Positions 44,396-62,950 are shown, numbered from the stretch's first letter. The stretch is DNA of 64,000 bases from Amoebidium appalachense (GCA_963693365.1 CAVNZM010000007.1:6262001-6326000), one strand, 5' to 3'. The notes: a model not told the origin generated them from the sequence alone. Made by a program: numbers and translations.

Positions 44396-46302
44396 GGTTG
44401 TTCTTTTTTACGGGCTTGCAGTCTCGGAAAGGGTAAATGTGAGTGTGAGGAGAAATCTGGAGAAAAAGGAAAGGAGTCGGGGAGTGTGGGGGAGGGGGGG
44501 ATATATACCATTTGGAGAACTTCGTAGTAGGCCAAGAACCCCGCCTCCTTGGTGAATGCGCCGCTGGGTGCAGGCTTCACAGTTGCTGCGCCAAGCGAAG
44601 GTGTGGATGGGCCCTGCAGGGTAAAGGACCGCCCATACGTGGCCATGCCCAGGACAAGCTGGCTGGCTGTGATCCCCCCGTCCAGCCATGCTTGGACCCC
44701 CCTCGACACGCTGAATTTCGTACCGTCGTAGCTGGTGGGCAGATGCAGGGCAGTGTGTGCGCCAGTCACATCGTCCCACGAGCCATACAGGTCGTAGGTC
44801 ATCAGGTTGATGAAGTCCACCGTGGACGCAAGCTGTGTGGTTTCAGCTGGTTAGGCTTGGAATTTTCCGAGGTCACTTGTGTAAACATCACTTAAATTGT
44901 TTTTGATGTTTGTTTCTTAAAGTGCAGACGGGGTGTCCGTTTGTGTGTGGTCACGATTTATTGTTGTGTGCGCGAGCGTCGGTAGTGGAGCACATGTGGA
45001 GGAGGCAACAGTATGGTATTTGGGGGCCCGGGGGAGGGGGGAGGATGGGGTTGGGACGGGCGTTGTTGGGGGGATGGGGGGGAGGAGGGGAGGATGGCAG
45101 CACCAACTGAGAAACATTACGAATTCTGCTGAGCACAAAACAAGCACGCACCTTTTTCATGTCGTAGCAGCCAGCCACCTTGTTGTGGTTTGCCCACACG
45201 GCCGCCGTCAGCAGCAGCCTCTCCTTCTCCCCTCCAGCAGCAAACTCGTCCCTGAGCGCCTGCATCAGCAGCGCATGGTTGTCACGGTCGGCCTCCGTGG
45301 GGTACTCCCAGTCCACGTCCACCCCGTCAAACCCGTGCATGCGGCAGAACTTGGCCACGTTGCTTGCAAACGTCTTGCGGCTCGACTCGCTGGCTGCAGC
45401 AGCGGGGAAGATGCCTTTGGTTGCCTCGTCCGTGCTGAAGTTCCACCCACCAAGCCTAGGTTTCAAGAGAGCAATTAATAAATACGAACGACCAATAGTG
45501 AGGAGAAATTAAAGAAAACCGAAAACATGTGTGTACCAGGAGCCCTGTTAACCCTTTATTAGGCTTATTATAGAAATAACTAATAAATACTAGTATTTAC
45601 GTAATTGCAGGTGTGCAGTCAAATCCCAGAAAAACTTGCTTTGCTTCACAAGCATAGTGTATAATACGGAGCCACTCACACACACGGAACACAATCTGCA
45701 GAGAATTTCAAATACACAGGCCAAAAGGACGAAAAGCCAAGAAATGGAAACATTCGGAGAGAAAAACAAAAAAGAGGAACAAAAAAAGTAAAAGAAAAGA
45801 GGATCCCGAATAAGACTTACGAGATAAGTGTCTTGATGGCTGGGTTTGCCTTGCGCAGGACAGCGTTGAAGCGCGCATACATGCCCTGCCCGTTGTCCAG
45901 CACGTCATTCCACTCGTACGGCACAACATCAAACGACGGGGTCACCTTGGCAAACGCAAAAATGGCGTGGGTGAAGAGGGTGCCGTCCATGTTCTCGGGG
46001 AAGAACTTGTACGGGTCGGCCCGGTACTGTGCCCAGTTGGTGTAGTAGCCCACAACACGCCGCCCTGTGCCTTGAATGTGCATGGAAGGGGAAGCCGTAG
46101 TGTCCTCGTGCTCTGGAACGACAACGGGTGAAGGGGAAGAGGAAGGAGCGCCGGGGTGGTGGCCTGTTGCTTGTTGAGGAACGCCTTGAGGCAAATGGCG
46201 GTGGTGGCCGTGGTGGTGTGGCGCGCCGACAGCAAGTTGAGGGACAAGCAGAAGTGCACACACAAAGAGTGTGGCTGCAGAGGAAAGAGACCTGGGAATC
46301 AT
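43861..46302 (-). CDS. GH18 chitinase, minus-strand gene of copy 2
   Basis: Exons 45821-46302, 45152-45455, 44509-44832 and 43861-44082, with lengths identical to the copy 1 gene at 14372-16816 (482, 304, 324, 222) and the same splice sites; 443 residues. Signal peptide, HHHGHHRH stretch, SLGGWNF, catalytic DGVDVDWE (Glu211), [10 protein letters not shown] and [10 protein letters not shown] are all present, so it should be an active secreted chitinase. Differences from its tandem copy are few (for example AAAAS for SAAAS and ASN for AIN in exon 2, QM for KM at the end of exon 3). TATAAAAG on the minus strand at 46397-46404. Head to head with the gene at 47730. Confidence 0.93.
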
Positions 46303-47376
46303 TTTGAAAAGAAGGTTTGCGCTAAGCTACTGTAAGTGTAGAGTTGTGACGTGTGTGTTTCTGTTGTGGAATGAAGAGAACTGCGAAGAAAGTTGGCTTT
46401 TATACCTTCTGAGGGCGAGGTGGATGGCGTTTTGTCGTCGTCTGTGAATCCATGGGCCGTGTGAACCGTGCAGGATTTTTATTGAATTCTTTGTGATGCT
46501 CTGTGAACCAATGACAAATTGATCGATCCGATTGGGTTACCTGAACACTTGCATTTTCCCCAGATTCTGGTGCAGGTACAGGCTATATGTGCTGGGACAA
46601 TAGGTAGTCTAAGTGGGGAAATGGTAGAACCTTTGTGGCTTTTTTCTTTGTGTATAGAGCCTGAGTCTATTATGGGCCTGTTTCTGGCACTCTTTGGCTA
46701 ATGAAAGCTCGAGGTTCGTGACGTTTGAAAAGTTTCGCCGTACGTGTGCGCGTATATATATATGTACCGCTGTACATGTACGTTTGTTGTGGTGCATTTC
46801 CGGCCGACTTCAGCAAGCAAAAAGGGTATATACTTGCGTGTATTTAGACTTAAAATAATGGTTAAAACTTTATGGCTTTCGTTTTTTCTCATAAAGCAGT
46901 ACACTTTGTCAGCACTGGTGATTTCCCATTTGAACTCCAGCCGAGAATAACTATTCATGTCTTTTCTGTTGATCGTTCCTGCTAGCCAATCAACGAATTG
47001 ATACCCCTACAGCCAATCATCAATTGATGTCCCGCAATGTGTAGATGACGCGGAAAGGCCCTCAGCTGTGGTCATTTGGGCTCATTTATACAAGCTGCAA
47101 ACAGCATTCATAAAGAAGCATTATTCTAATACTAATTTCTACATGACATGCCCAAATAATGTGCCTCGTAATATTTTTTAAAATGGAAATAGCTTGCCAA
47201 CTGCGATTATCCAGTGCGATGGCGACAGCCTCCCGTGTTGTTTACAGTATTTTACCATGTGCGTACTGGTTGGTCATGCGCGCATCATCGTTCTGATTGG
47301 CTAATCGTTTCAACAGCAGTGTTACAGGTCGCGAACATGTATCGGAAGGAAATAGGGAAGAACCTCGTTCTCTAAA

Positions 47377-47415
<39 letters not shown>

Positions 47416-47729
47416 CTAAAAACCTCGATTTATATGTTTTTTATTATAATCAACGGCTGCTGACCCCAGCTCGAGCCCGATACTCAGGAATTCGGCGTCT
47501 AGAGTTGCCAAAAGAAAAAGGATTCCCATTGGCTCACAGAACACCTAGGAAAATCTCATCCCGCACCGTTCACACAGGCTCACAAAGCGTTCTGACGCCA
47601 TCCACTTCGACTTCCGAAGGTATAAAAAGCCCATTTTCTTTACAGTTCTCTCAGTCCAACCCGGAACAAGCACACAGACACAAACGCAGATTCAACCCCT
47701 GAAACTAGTTTAGAAAACTTCTTTTCAAA
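46303..47729. promoter_or_regulatory. Shared divergent promoter of the two chitinases, copy 2
   Basis: 1427 bases. TATAAAAG for the minus gene at 46397-46404 and TATAAAAA for the plus gene at 47621-47628, with CCAAT/ATTGG boxes between as in copy 1. Small deletions (for example a 13-base loss near 46565) and an A-tract at 47382-47411 distinguish it. Confidence 0.7.
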
Positions 47730-48916
47730 ATGATTCCCAGGCAGTTCTCTCTTTCCTCTGCAGCCACACTGCTTGTGTGTGCACTTCTGCTCTTCCCTCA
47801 ACTTGCTGTCGGCGCACCACACCACCACGGCCACCACCGCCATTTGCCTCAAGGCGTCCCTCAACAAGCACCAGAAAACCACCCCGTCGTTCCTTCCTCT
47901 TCTCCTGCATCCGTTGTCGTTTCAGAGGACTCTGCAGACCCCTCTTCCATGCACGTTGAAGGCGCAGGACGGCGTGTTGTGGGCTACTACACCAACTGGG
48001 CACAGTACCGGGCCGACCCGTACAAGTTCTTTCCCGAGAACATGGACGGCACACTCTTTACCCACGCCATTTTTGCGTTCGCCAAGGTGACCCCGTCGTT
48101 TGATGTTGTGCCCTACGAGTGGAATGACGTGCTGAACAACGGGCAGGGCATGTATGCACGTTTCAACGCTGTCCTGCGCAAGGCAAACCCGGCCATCAAG
48201 ACACTTATCTCGTAAGTATCACTCGTGTTCCCCTTTTTCTTTCTGCAAAGGCTCTGTGTCATTATTTTTCTTTCCTGCTCACCCTCTCTACCATTATAAA
48301 CCGTCCTCCTCTACTGACAGATGTTTCAACTGGAGTCTCTGAGCTGCTCACACATTGTCTACAACACTGACATACAAACGTTTACGAACTACAACCTAAC
48401 CGAAATTCTGGGATATTGACTGCTGCAGCCCTAAAGATTAATTTTAAGTTTTCCACAGCATTCCATTTGAATTTTCCCCCTCTGTCCCATGTGTTTGCTT
48501 GAATGCAGCAAATCGTAGTGGTTTCCGGAACGAAATCTTAACAATTTGTTTTCATAATACCCCAGGCTTGGTGGGTGGAACTTCAGCACAGACGAGGCCA
48601 CCAAAGGCATCTTCCCCGCTGCTGCAGCCAGCGAGTCGAGCCGCAAAACGTTTGCAAGCAACGTGGCCAAGTTCTGCCGCACGCACGGGTTTGACGGGGT
48701 GGACGTGGACTGGGAGTACCCCACGGAGGCCGACCGTGACAACCACGCGCTGCTGATGCAGGCGCTCAGGGACGAGTTTGCCGCCGGAGAGAAGAAGGAG
48801 AGTCTGCTGCTGACGGCGGCCGTGTGGGCAAACCACAACAAGGTGGCCGGCTGCTACGACATGAAAAAGGTGGATTCTTGCTTCCTTCTTTGAATTCTTT
48901 GAAATCCGAGCAGCTG

Positions 48917-48970
<54 letters not shown>

Positions 48971-49119
48971 AAGGTGAAGAAGTAAGAAGGACAACACGAA
49001 TAGAACTCTGATGCAATAACAGTAGGAGAACTCAACTGAATCACACAAGAAGTTTATGATTTTTTGGCATATACCTGCAATGTACCCATGAGCCAGAACA
49101 TGTGGCCATATGAATAGAG

Positions 49120-49153
<34 letters not shown>

Positions 49154-50145
49154 TTTTACGTTTTAACTGTTCAACTGATTCTAAAACTGATTGCGTATTT
49201 GCTCCACACAGCTTGCGTCCACGGTGGACTTCATCAACCTGATGACCTACGACCTGTATGGCTCGTGGGACGACGTCACTGGCACACACACTGCCCTGCA
49301 TCTGCCCGCCAGCTACGACGGTACGAAATTCAGCGTGTCGAGGGGGGTCCAAGCATGGCTGGACGGGGGGATCCCAGCCAGCCAGCTTGTGCTGGGCATG
49401 GCCACGTATGGGCGGTCCTTTACCCTGCAGGGCCCATCCACACCTTCGCTTGGCGCAGCAACTGTGAAGCCTGCACCCAGCGGCGCATTCACCAAGGAGG
49501 CGGGGTTCTTGGCCTACTACGAAATTCTCAAAATGGTATATATCCCCCCCTTCCCCTCACTCCCCGACTCCTTTCCTTTTTCTCCATATTTCTCCTCCCA
49601 CTCACGAAATTTACCCTTTCCGAGACTGCAAGCCCGTAAAAAAGAACAACCCCCCCCCCCCCCCCCCCCCCCCACCACCACCACCACCACCAAATAAAAA
49701 TATATACTATAAAAGAAAAGCTCCTCCCTCCCCCCCCCCCCCCCCCCCCCGGATCACGTGCACCGTAGGCTCTCTCTTTATACAAGCAATTTTTTCCTTT
49801 CCCCGGTCCCTTCATAACATTGAAACCACACCTGTGTTTTTCGGCACAAAAACATTCCTCTTTAAAACGATCCCCACTTTTAACCCAACCTACACCGCGT
49901 GCTGACCAAACCTTCCCCCCCAGCAAAGCGAGGGCATGACGTGCACGGGCAACACGGACACCAGCACAATGGTGGGCACCAAGGACAGCCTGTGGGTGGG
50001 CTACGACAACGAGGCCACCCTTAAAGTCAAGGTCGACTACCTGACCGCCCTGGGCCTGTCGGGTGCCATGTTCTGGGCCGTGGACCTCGACGACTTTAAG
50101 AACGGCTCACCCCTCATCCGCTCAGTGGCAAAGCAGTTGCTTTAA
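47730..50145 (+). CDS. GH18 chitinase, plus-strand gene of copy 2
   Basis: Exons 47730-48211, 48566-48869, 49212-49535 and 49924-50145, total 443 residues, intact. Same order of signal peptide, HHHGHHRH, Pro/Ser-rich linker and GH18 barrel as the gene at 18292-20726. Catalytic DGVDVDWE ends at Glu211. Differences from its tandem copy include LNN for LDN and PYE for PFE in exon 1. The exon 2 donor is again the weak GTGGAT. Intron 2 has C-tracts at 48919-48960 and about 49122-49153. Product expected to be secreted and to cleave chitin. ATG chosen as the start of the signal peptide, 109 bases after the TATA box. Confidence 0.93.
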
Positions 50146-50617
50146 GCAGTGACTACTATGAGAATTTTTGTAGGGTTGAATAAAACAAAAATCTAATTTA
50201 GAGAGCATATAGGTATAGTGTACTACATAACCAACAGTCTTGCTTGATTACGGATCACAGTAAATGTATTTTTAAGTACATGCGATTGGTGTGCGAGTAA
50301 AAGATTTATTAGTTTCTCTAATAGTCTTTGAACTCTGTGAAGGTTTCTTATAGAGTAGTAGGGGTCTGTTGGGAAATTTCTTTAGTCCAAACTATATTTT
50401 AATCACGTCTCTGTAATGTAGAACTTAAATGCTACGAGCGACTTTGCATCTGCACGTCAAATTCACGTGCACCCTTGAACTGTACCTTGCCAATAAGAAA
50501 AAACCAAGAAAACTCTGCACAAACCCAACAAAGCTTCCAGATGTCCCGATATCCTCCCCCTACCCCCCCTACCCCCCCCCCCCCCCCCCCCCCTCCCCCC
50601 GGCCCCCACCCCCACCC

Positions 50618-50657
<40 letters not shown>

Positions 50658-50868
50658 TTCAACCAAAAGAAAGAGAAAGAAGAACGGAGGAAAGAAAGAC
50701 TCAAAGAGAAGAAAACAAATTGAGGGAAAAATTCCTCCCACCTCTTCTCCGTACATCCTCAACTTGAATGTGCATACCAATGCCTTGCACTTCGGCACCT
50801 CTTCAAAATATTTATCCGGTACTTATACCAGTCAGCTCAGCATTCATCCCCCCCCCCCCCCCCCCCCT

Positions 50869-50899
<31 letters not shown>

Positions 50900-51122
50900 T
50901 CCTCCTCCTCCCCCTTTGATGCCTACATCCAACTGCAACCTTACTGTTTGGTCTACGTTTACTTTCTAAAGGTCTGATCTCAGAGTATGCCTTTACCCAT
51001 GCCTTCCTTTGTATTTCCCTTGTCCTCTCTGAGTCAAATCCACCTAATCCCCCCCCCCCCCCCTCCCCCCCCCCCCCCCCCCCCCCAAAAAAAAGAAAGA
51101 AAAGAAAAAAGTCGCGCGCATA

Positions 51123-51215
<93 letters not shown>

Positions 51216-51389
51216 GGAGTTAGGTGTCTGTGTATACATCCCTTTTTTTTTCTCTTCCTTCCGCACCCAAGACACGGTACTCACCCACCCAACCCCTACT
51301 CAAGTCTTAGAGCCCCCGCTATTTGTGTTGTGCGGCCTAGTGCAATTACACATATACGTCGAGTTCAATATCTTAACCGCCCATATCCT

Positions 51390-51420
<31 letters not shown>

Positions 51421-51436
51421 ACCCTCTCCCCCCTTC

Positions 51437-51501
<65 letters not shown>

Positions 51502-53560
51502 CCCTCCTCCCCCCCCCCCCCCTTCCCCCCTACCCGTGTCCCTGTTACTACCCATGTCACCAGCACCCACTGGGAAAAAGGCATGAAAAGGCAACCCTCC
51601 CTCCCCCCTCTGCCCCTGTTAGCACCCCCCCCCCCCCCCCCCCCCTCCGGTTTCCCCCTCACGCCCATGCCTCTTTCTTCTCCGCCCGCTTACAGGGGAC
51701 AAGAAAACAAGAGGCAAACCCCTTTCGCCTCTAACCACAGTTTGAGTATTGGGGTTTGATGCTGGCATCAACCCTTTCCTAGTTCGAGAAAATCTCTGTT
51801 TTTGCTGACCGTTATCCCCCCCCCCCCCCCCCCCCCCCACCACCACCACGGCCCCTCCCCCCCCCCCCCCTCCCCCCCCCCCCCCCCCCCCCCCTTCTCC
51901 ACCACCGTCCCCACACCACCCCCTTTCCCCCACTATGCCCCCCCGGATCCTTTTAAAGGACTAAACTTCAAATCCAGGGTTCTTTTGCAAATATCGGGCA
52001 AATCCGAATTCCTAAATTTTAAATTTTTAGACCGTGCAACAGTGCAACACGTTGCCTCATTCCTGACGAGGGGCTGCGCATTTGCCGTGCACATAAACAG
52101 CAACATTTATGTTAAATGATTAAGGCCTCCCAATAGAGCATACCACTTCCTCATCATCTAATCCCCCCCCCCCCCCCCCCCCTCCCTTCCCCCGAAACCC
52201 CCACTTCAGAGGAGGGAAATGCTCAGTCCGTGGTATCAATCGCTCGATTATTAACCCTCCGATTACTCTTTCCCGAAAAATGTTTGGTCGGCTATTACTG
52301 ACATAGTTCAGAGCCACAAAACTCGTTTCACCAATCCCCAGCTACTGTTCACTGGTTTCCTTTGCCGATCCCCCCCCCCCCCCCCCCCCCCCTCCCCTCC
52401 GCCCCTCCCCAAACCACCACCACCACCACCGCCACCCCACCTACCTCCCTCCCCCCTTTACGCCTCTACTTCCCCCAAATCTCCCGAAAACCCAAGATGC
52501 GTTGAAAACCGGGTGTATGTGTTGTAAAAAGGATGTGTTGTAAAAATTCGTTACCACACAGACAAAGGAAGAATGCGATTGTCTTCCTTTTCAAAACCGG
52601 TTTTTTATTTTTTAATTTTTAAAGTTTTTTAAATTTTTTTGGGGGGGGGGTAAGGAAGGGAGGGGGAGAGGGGAAAAGGAGGGTGGGCGGGGGGGAGGGG
52701 AGGAGGGGGGGAAGGAAAGGGGGGGGGGGGGGGGGGGGTAGGGAAAGGAAGGGCCAGGAGGGGGGGGGGGGAAGGGGATGGATGGGTCCCCCCCCCCCTT
52801 CTCCCCCCACACTCCCCCCCAAAGGGCACTTAGTGTCAAATGCAGATTTTGATTTCCCTGGTGAGCACACACACACACGTACTATAGTGGACAATACCAC
52901 GGCTATCTGGCCAGGCAGCCCGAAGTGGACTCAGGCAGCAACGAGTGTATTTAGGCAGCAAAAAGTGTATTCAGGAAGCAACGAATGTATAGCAGCAAAA
53001 CGTTTACGCAGCAAAAAGTGTATTCAGGAAGCAACGAATGTATTCAAGCAGCAAAAAGTGTATTTAGGCCGAAAAAAGTGTATTCAGGAAGCATCGAATG
53101 TATTCAAGCAGCAAAAAGTGTATTCAGGCAGCAGAAAGTGTATTCAGACTGAAAAAGGTGTATTCGGACACCATAAGTATATTCAGGCAGCGAAAGTGTT
53201 TTCAGGAAGCAAAGAGTGTATCGAGGAAGCATAAAGTGTATGTGTATTCAGGCAGTTATGTAAGGGTGTATTCAAGCAAAACAAAGTGTGTTCAGGCAGC
53301 AAAAGAGTGTATTCAGGCAAAACAAAGTGTGTTCAGGCAGCAAAAGGGTGTATTCAGGCAAAACAGTGTGTTCAGGCAGCAAAAGAGTGTAGTCAGGCAA
53401 AATCAAGTGTATTCAGGCAGCAAAAGAGTGTATTCAGGCAAACAAAGTGTATTCAGGCAGCAAAAAATGCATCGCTAGGACTGTTGCACAGCGGAGACAT
53501 GATTGCAGACCATGGTTCCGCATGGGGGAGAGGAGGTGGGGTAGGGTGGGGTGGGGGGGT

Positions 53561-53616
<56 letters not shown>

Positions 53617-53869
53617 GGGGTATGGGAAAAGAAGACGAATATGAATAACAGAGGCGTAAGAACACCCAATTTCATAACCAAATGGTACGTCGTAGGGAGC
53701 CCCTACGTGTAGTTCGAGAAAACTTTGTCAAAGGGTATTTATGATTGGTCCAGATCGAATACGGTTCGATCGGATCGTCCATATAAGGAAACTCTAAAAC
53801 ACCGTTTTTGCGAAGGGGGCCCCTACGCCATAGGTGATAAGGTGAGCAACGTACTCCCCAGGCATACAC

Positions 53870-53911
<42 letters not shown>

Positions 53912-54565
53912 ACCCCGCCATATGCCCCCTCCCCCTTTACCCTTCCTCCCCCTCCCTCCGTCCTTGAGTACTACTGTAGAGGGCCAAAGGAACTTACGAG
54001 CCTGTTGCGTCAGGCCCGATCCCCCGCCCCCCCCCCCCTATTGCTAAGGTGGATAAACATTTATTTATTCAGTGGCCAAGGTTAGTATTTACGATTCATT
54101 CGGATCAAGCGGCTTATGCTCCCTCTGTCCAATACCAACCCTTTTGCTTCCATATCTTATCCCGATTTCTTTTACATCGTGAGGACAAGAGTAAATCATT
54201 ATGGGCTATGGGGGAAGGGCGGGAGGGGGGAGCCAGGGAGCGGGGGGAGGGGGAGGGGGTGGAAGAGGAGGGGGGAGGGGGGGGGAGGGAGGGGGGGAGA
54301 TGCAATCGCACGGAAGAGGATTGAACGGGTGAACAATCCCCACTAAGGGGAGACACGGGGAGGGACAAGGGTGGCCCGGAGAGGGAGGTAGGGGGGGGGA
54401 GGGGGGGGGGGGGGGGGGGGGGGGAGGGAGGAGGGAGCGGTATGGTGGTTGCTATGTGTGTGCGCGCACGTGTGTGTGTGTGGCGGGGTGGGGTGGGAGG
54501 GACAGGTGGGTAGGGAGGGAGGAGGTGGGTGGGGAGGGAGGAGGTGGGTGGGTGGGTGGGTGTGT

Positions 54566-54596
<31 letters not shown>

Positions 54597-54905
54597 GGGG
54601 GGGGGGAGAGGGAATTTTTTTTGGTGAATGGACTGGCACACCATTGGACCAAGACCCCACATTCGCGATCGTGCATCAGTCGATTAGCCTACTATATCAT
54701 CATACACGGTCTGATTTACCGTCAGTGTGGGCAATTGATCTTGTATTCTATGATGTCTGCTCGTGTACATGTTTAGTATGTTACTGTTATGCGTCTGTTT
54801 TTTCTTTTCTTGTTTTTATGATGATTTTATTGAGATATTCTTAATTTGGACGAGATATCACAGAAATCTAGTTTTCTCTAATGCAGGCGCAGTAAAAGCT
54901 CCCAG

Positions 54906-54976
<71 letters not shown>

Positions 54977-55482
54977 CCCCCCCCCCCGGGCGCCCCCCGA
55001 AAAAAAAAAAAAAACCAAACCAAAACAAAATGAAATGAAAAAACACTCACCCGAGAGTGTAAATTGCGACGTGTCCATTACACAATCAGCATTATATAAA
55101 TCAAGCAAAACGGGCTGGCGTGTATACATACACTGTCCATTATCTGATCAACAAACCACCCTTTTGAATGCCTAATGACTATAAATACATTTATGGTATT
55201 TATGAGTGTGTCTCCAACGGGCATACACTTCCACATTCCCTCATCCCATTCAACGTTTCTTTTCTTGTTCACAACACCGTGGCCACCCTCCCCCCCCCCT
55301 CCCCCCCCCCCCTCCCCCCCCCTCCCCCCCCCCCCTCCCCCCCCCCCCCCCCCCCCCCCCCCCAAGAAAAAAAAAAACAAACAAAAAAAAACAAAAACAA
55401 AAAAAAACCAAAAAAAAACATTCCTTTGCCTTCTAATTAATCATATGTAATTCGGACGGCTGTATTACTATTATTATTAATA
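50146..55482. repeat. Poly-C/poly-G islands between chitinase and kinase, copy 2
   Basis: Homologous to 20727-23947 but about 2.1 kb longer. Additional DNA lies at about 52050-52930 and 53469-54065, and the 20-bp minisatellite is expanded. Long tracts at 50850-50897, 51391-51420, 51435-51498, 53562-53615, 53871-53911, 54906-54973. (CA)n at 51125-51213. At 53745-53805 a GATTGGTCC box and CATATAAGG lie in promoter-like spacing, but no coding start follows. No gene called. Confidence 0.65.
52931..53468. repeat. 20-bp minisatellite, expanded form (copy 2)
   Basis: About 27 units of 17-26 bases, consensus GCAGCAAAAAGTGTATTCAG. The second half alternates two unit types (GGCAGCAAAAGAGTGTATTC and GGCAAAACAAAGTGTGTTC), a higher-order period of about 41 bases. 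Confidence 0.85.
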
Positions 55483-59806
<4,324 letters not shown>

Positions 59807-60838
59807 TTTGTTTTGCTCCGGCAAGATTGAAATATCCAGTTCAACAAAAAGGCTGTTTGATGATTTACGAAGAGTACTTGAGGCCTTGTTGGGTTCACTC
59901 GAACGTAGAAGCCAAGAGAAGCGTTTGTCTTTCTGTGTTTCGCTGGCAGTTGCGTCACCAACAAGCAAACTGATTTTCTTAATGACTGTGTCCCACCTCG
60001 TATATTGTGAACAGATTTTGACACAAAAGAAAATTGGTGTATTAGGTTACAACTGCAAAACTGACAACTTCGAAGGTCAACGTGACGGTCAGCCCGACGC
60101 GGCTGGAGCCTCGGCGGAGCCTCGGAGGGATACATGCTACACTCTAAACCAATGGGAAGCCTACGATCGATCTGATTAGCCTAATAAAGAATTTTGGCGG
60201 GACGGTGTTCACATGCTGGCATTTTTGACACTCAGGCTGAGTTATCAGCTTTCACAATTAGATGTTACACTCTAATATTTTTAAAGAGAGCCACTGTGAA
60301 AGTTGCCAGGAATATTTTAATTTCAAACCTTCTCACTGACTCGAACATCTCCACACTATACCTTCAAAAAGGCTGTGCTAAAAGTCACTGATAACTGTGA
60401 CACTACTCTGGGTCGGCGTATGACGTCATTGGTGCCGGATAAACCAATTAAACACTGTGATGCCTTTAGCGAATAGGAAAAGCGATTACCTAGCCACATA
60501 TGGTTGTTTCAGCTGCACACCTACGACACTACTACGACACGGGACACCACCGGGTCACGCAAGTTGACGCAACACACTGAACAAACTCGGCAGGAGACTT
60601 GGCAGGTAGTGTATGGCAAAGTTGCAAACACGACTTCGTTGAACATATAAAAGATTCCATGATTACGAAATGAATATTTTGGCTAGCTTTGATAAAAGGC
60701 AGAATATTGAAAGTTGAGCAGCATTGTGACTGGTCGGCAACAAGTGAACAGCCCTCCATCTCCCGTTCCCTCCTCAGAAGTTCCGCCATTCCACCTGTTC
60801 TGGTTCTCCCAAGCCCAACCAAAACAAAACTAGACAAC
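59807..60838. promoter_or_regulatory. Divergent promoter of kinase and pyroglutamyl-peptidase-like gene
   Basis: 1032 bases between opposing start codons. CCAAT at 60149-60153 and about 60444-60448, TATAAAA at 60646-60652 (about 190 bases before the plus-strand ATG). No clear TATA box was found for the kinase. Confidence 0.5.
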
Positions 60839-62656
60839 ATGAATTCACTGGTGTTATTTTTAGCATTATCTGTTGCAGCTTCCTCGGCCATAAGGCTAGA
60901 ACAACAACAAAACACGTTGCCTACCCTTAGAGTTCTCATCACGGGCTATGGTAGGTGCTTTCCTCCAGGCCCAGCCCACCCCAGCCCCCCCCACCTTCCC
61001 CCCTTCCCCCCCCCCCCCCCCTCCCCCCCCCCCCCCTCTTCCCCCCCCCACCCCACCCCACCCCTCCGGCCTGAAACTAACCCTGAGCTGCGCCTGCTAC
61101 CCTACTAGCAGTACCTTTGATGCTTACAGCGTTGAGTGGACTAATGCGCACGGAATGGTATCACAGTTGTTTGCGCACTTGTGGTAGTACGGATTCCGGG
61201 GCCAAGCAGGGTTTTTTCCCGATGGCTTTGAGCTATTCTGCAGAGATCTGTACACACATTGGATGTGCGCGGATACTAGCTGGTTTTTTTTTTTTTGCAA
61301 GAACGGTACTTAGAAAGAGGTAACTGCCGCCGCCTAAGCACACTTTCTGTTCTCATAAAGGTTGATTAACAAAACTTCGCTTTTTGGCTTTTGCTATTCC
61401 GGGCTCTACTAGATCGAAATCCAAAAACTTTCCCAAGCACACACAGACACAGCCCACTCACGATAATGCTTCTCGAAGACTTTTTTGCTGGTCACGGCTA
61501 TTTCCGTACTTTGGGGCGTGTGCAGATCCACATTCGATACTGATCCAAAGGCAGTCTTTTTCCCTCTCGTCGTCGTAGAACAGTCACATAAATGCACAGT
61601 GAAGAAAAGTAGTTCCTTTTCCTCATATGGTGCGCATTCACCTCCTCCCCCCTCTTCCCCTCCCCCTCCCTCCCCCTCCCCCCTTCACGCATTTTTTCGC
61701 TGCATTAGTTTGCACACACATCTTCACCGTTTTGCTCACCTTGCTTGCATAAGCAACCCTGCTCGTCTTTGATCAAGACGGGTTGACCCGCCCAAGTTCA
61801 GTTGATGCTGCTGTCTAAGTTGGAGCGTCGTATATACGCGGGCTAAGGGGTCGAAATTCAAACGCAATTGATGACTTGGGTCCTCCCTGAGGATGGGCTC
61901 TGCTTATGACGCATACTGTGCACATGGCTGATGTTGCATACTTGAATGTTTGCCTTTGCATGTGTCCTGCACCATGCTTCTCGTCGTGTATGCGTACTTC
62001 GTACCGTGTTCCGCATTCAAACCCCCTCCCCCCTTCCTCCCGTCGACCTCTTTGTCTTCTACCACTCCTACTCCCACAACCCATCTGTTATTTACTTATC
62101 AGTGTGCTATACCTTATCCTTTCACCTTATCCTTACTCATTCATTATTCGCATCACCAGCTTAAAGGGTCAACCACACCATCACGCAGGTGCGTTTATGA
62201 ACTTCACCCACAATCCTTCGGAGGAGGTAGCCAAGAAACTCAACGGGCACTGTGCTGAATACCACAACATCAGATGCGCACAGCACCCGTTTCGTCTGTG
62301 CATTGAGGGGGTGCCCATTCCTGTAAACGATGCGGGCGCCATGTTCGTGGCTGACAAATTGCGCAAAACGAACAAGACGCATCATTGGGATGGGATTATC
62401 CACCTGGGGCTGGAGGACTATGCGCGGGGTTTGAAACTAGAGGTGGGTGGAAATTTTAAAGGTGAAAATAACAATGTGCACATCTGTTTACAACAGCTTC
62501 TGAGTCTGTTGTTGGTTGTTGATGCCTAGGAACCTTAGAAAATGGTCGTGCTTTATTCCCCCTTTGGTTTTTTCCGGGGGACATGGTGCTGGTGGTGGTT
62601 TTGTTTGGGTTTGTGTTTCTTTTTCCCTTGTTTTTTATTTATTTATTTTTTTTTAT

Positions 62657-62700
<44 letters not shown>

Positions 62701-62950
62701 CTTTTGCATGGGTGGATTATTTTTCAAACGAATGGGTTGGTGGATGAGAGTGGGTTGGGGGAGGAGAGGGAAGAAAGGGAGATGTAGTGCAATGAAACGG
62801 GGCCGGTAAGAAGGGGCTGATAGAGGAGGGCGGGGCCGGGGGGGGGGGGGAAGGGGGGGGGAGGGGGGGGGACGAGGAAGGTGAGGGGGGGGGGGGGGAG
62901 GGGGGGGGAGATGGTGTGCAGTGTGAATACTCCTCTCCTGCGATCGCGCG

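Noticed and set aside
53098-53478. Repetitive 126-codon frame across the minisatellite
   Set aside because: The unit length of about 20 bases shifts frame each unit, so the apparent protein repeats are an accident of the array.
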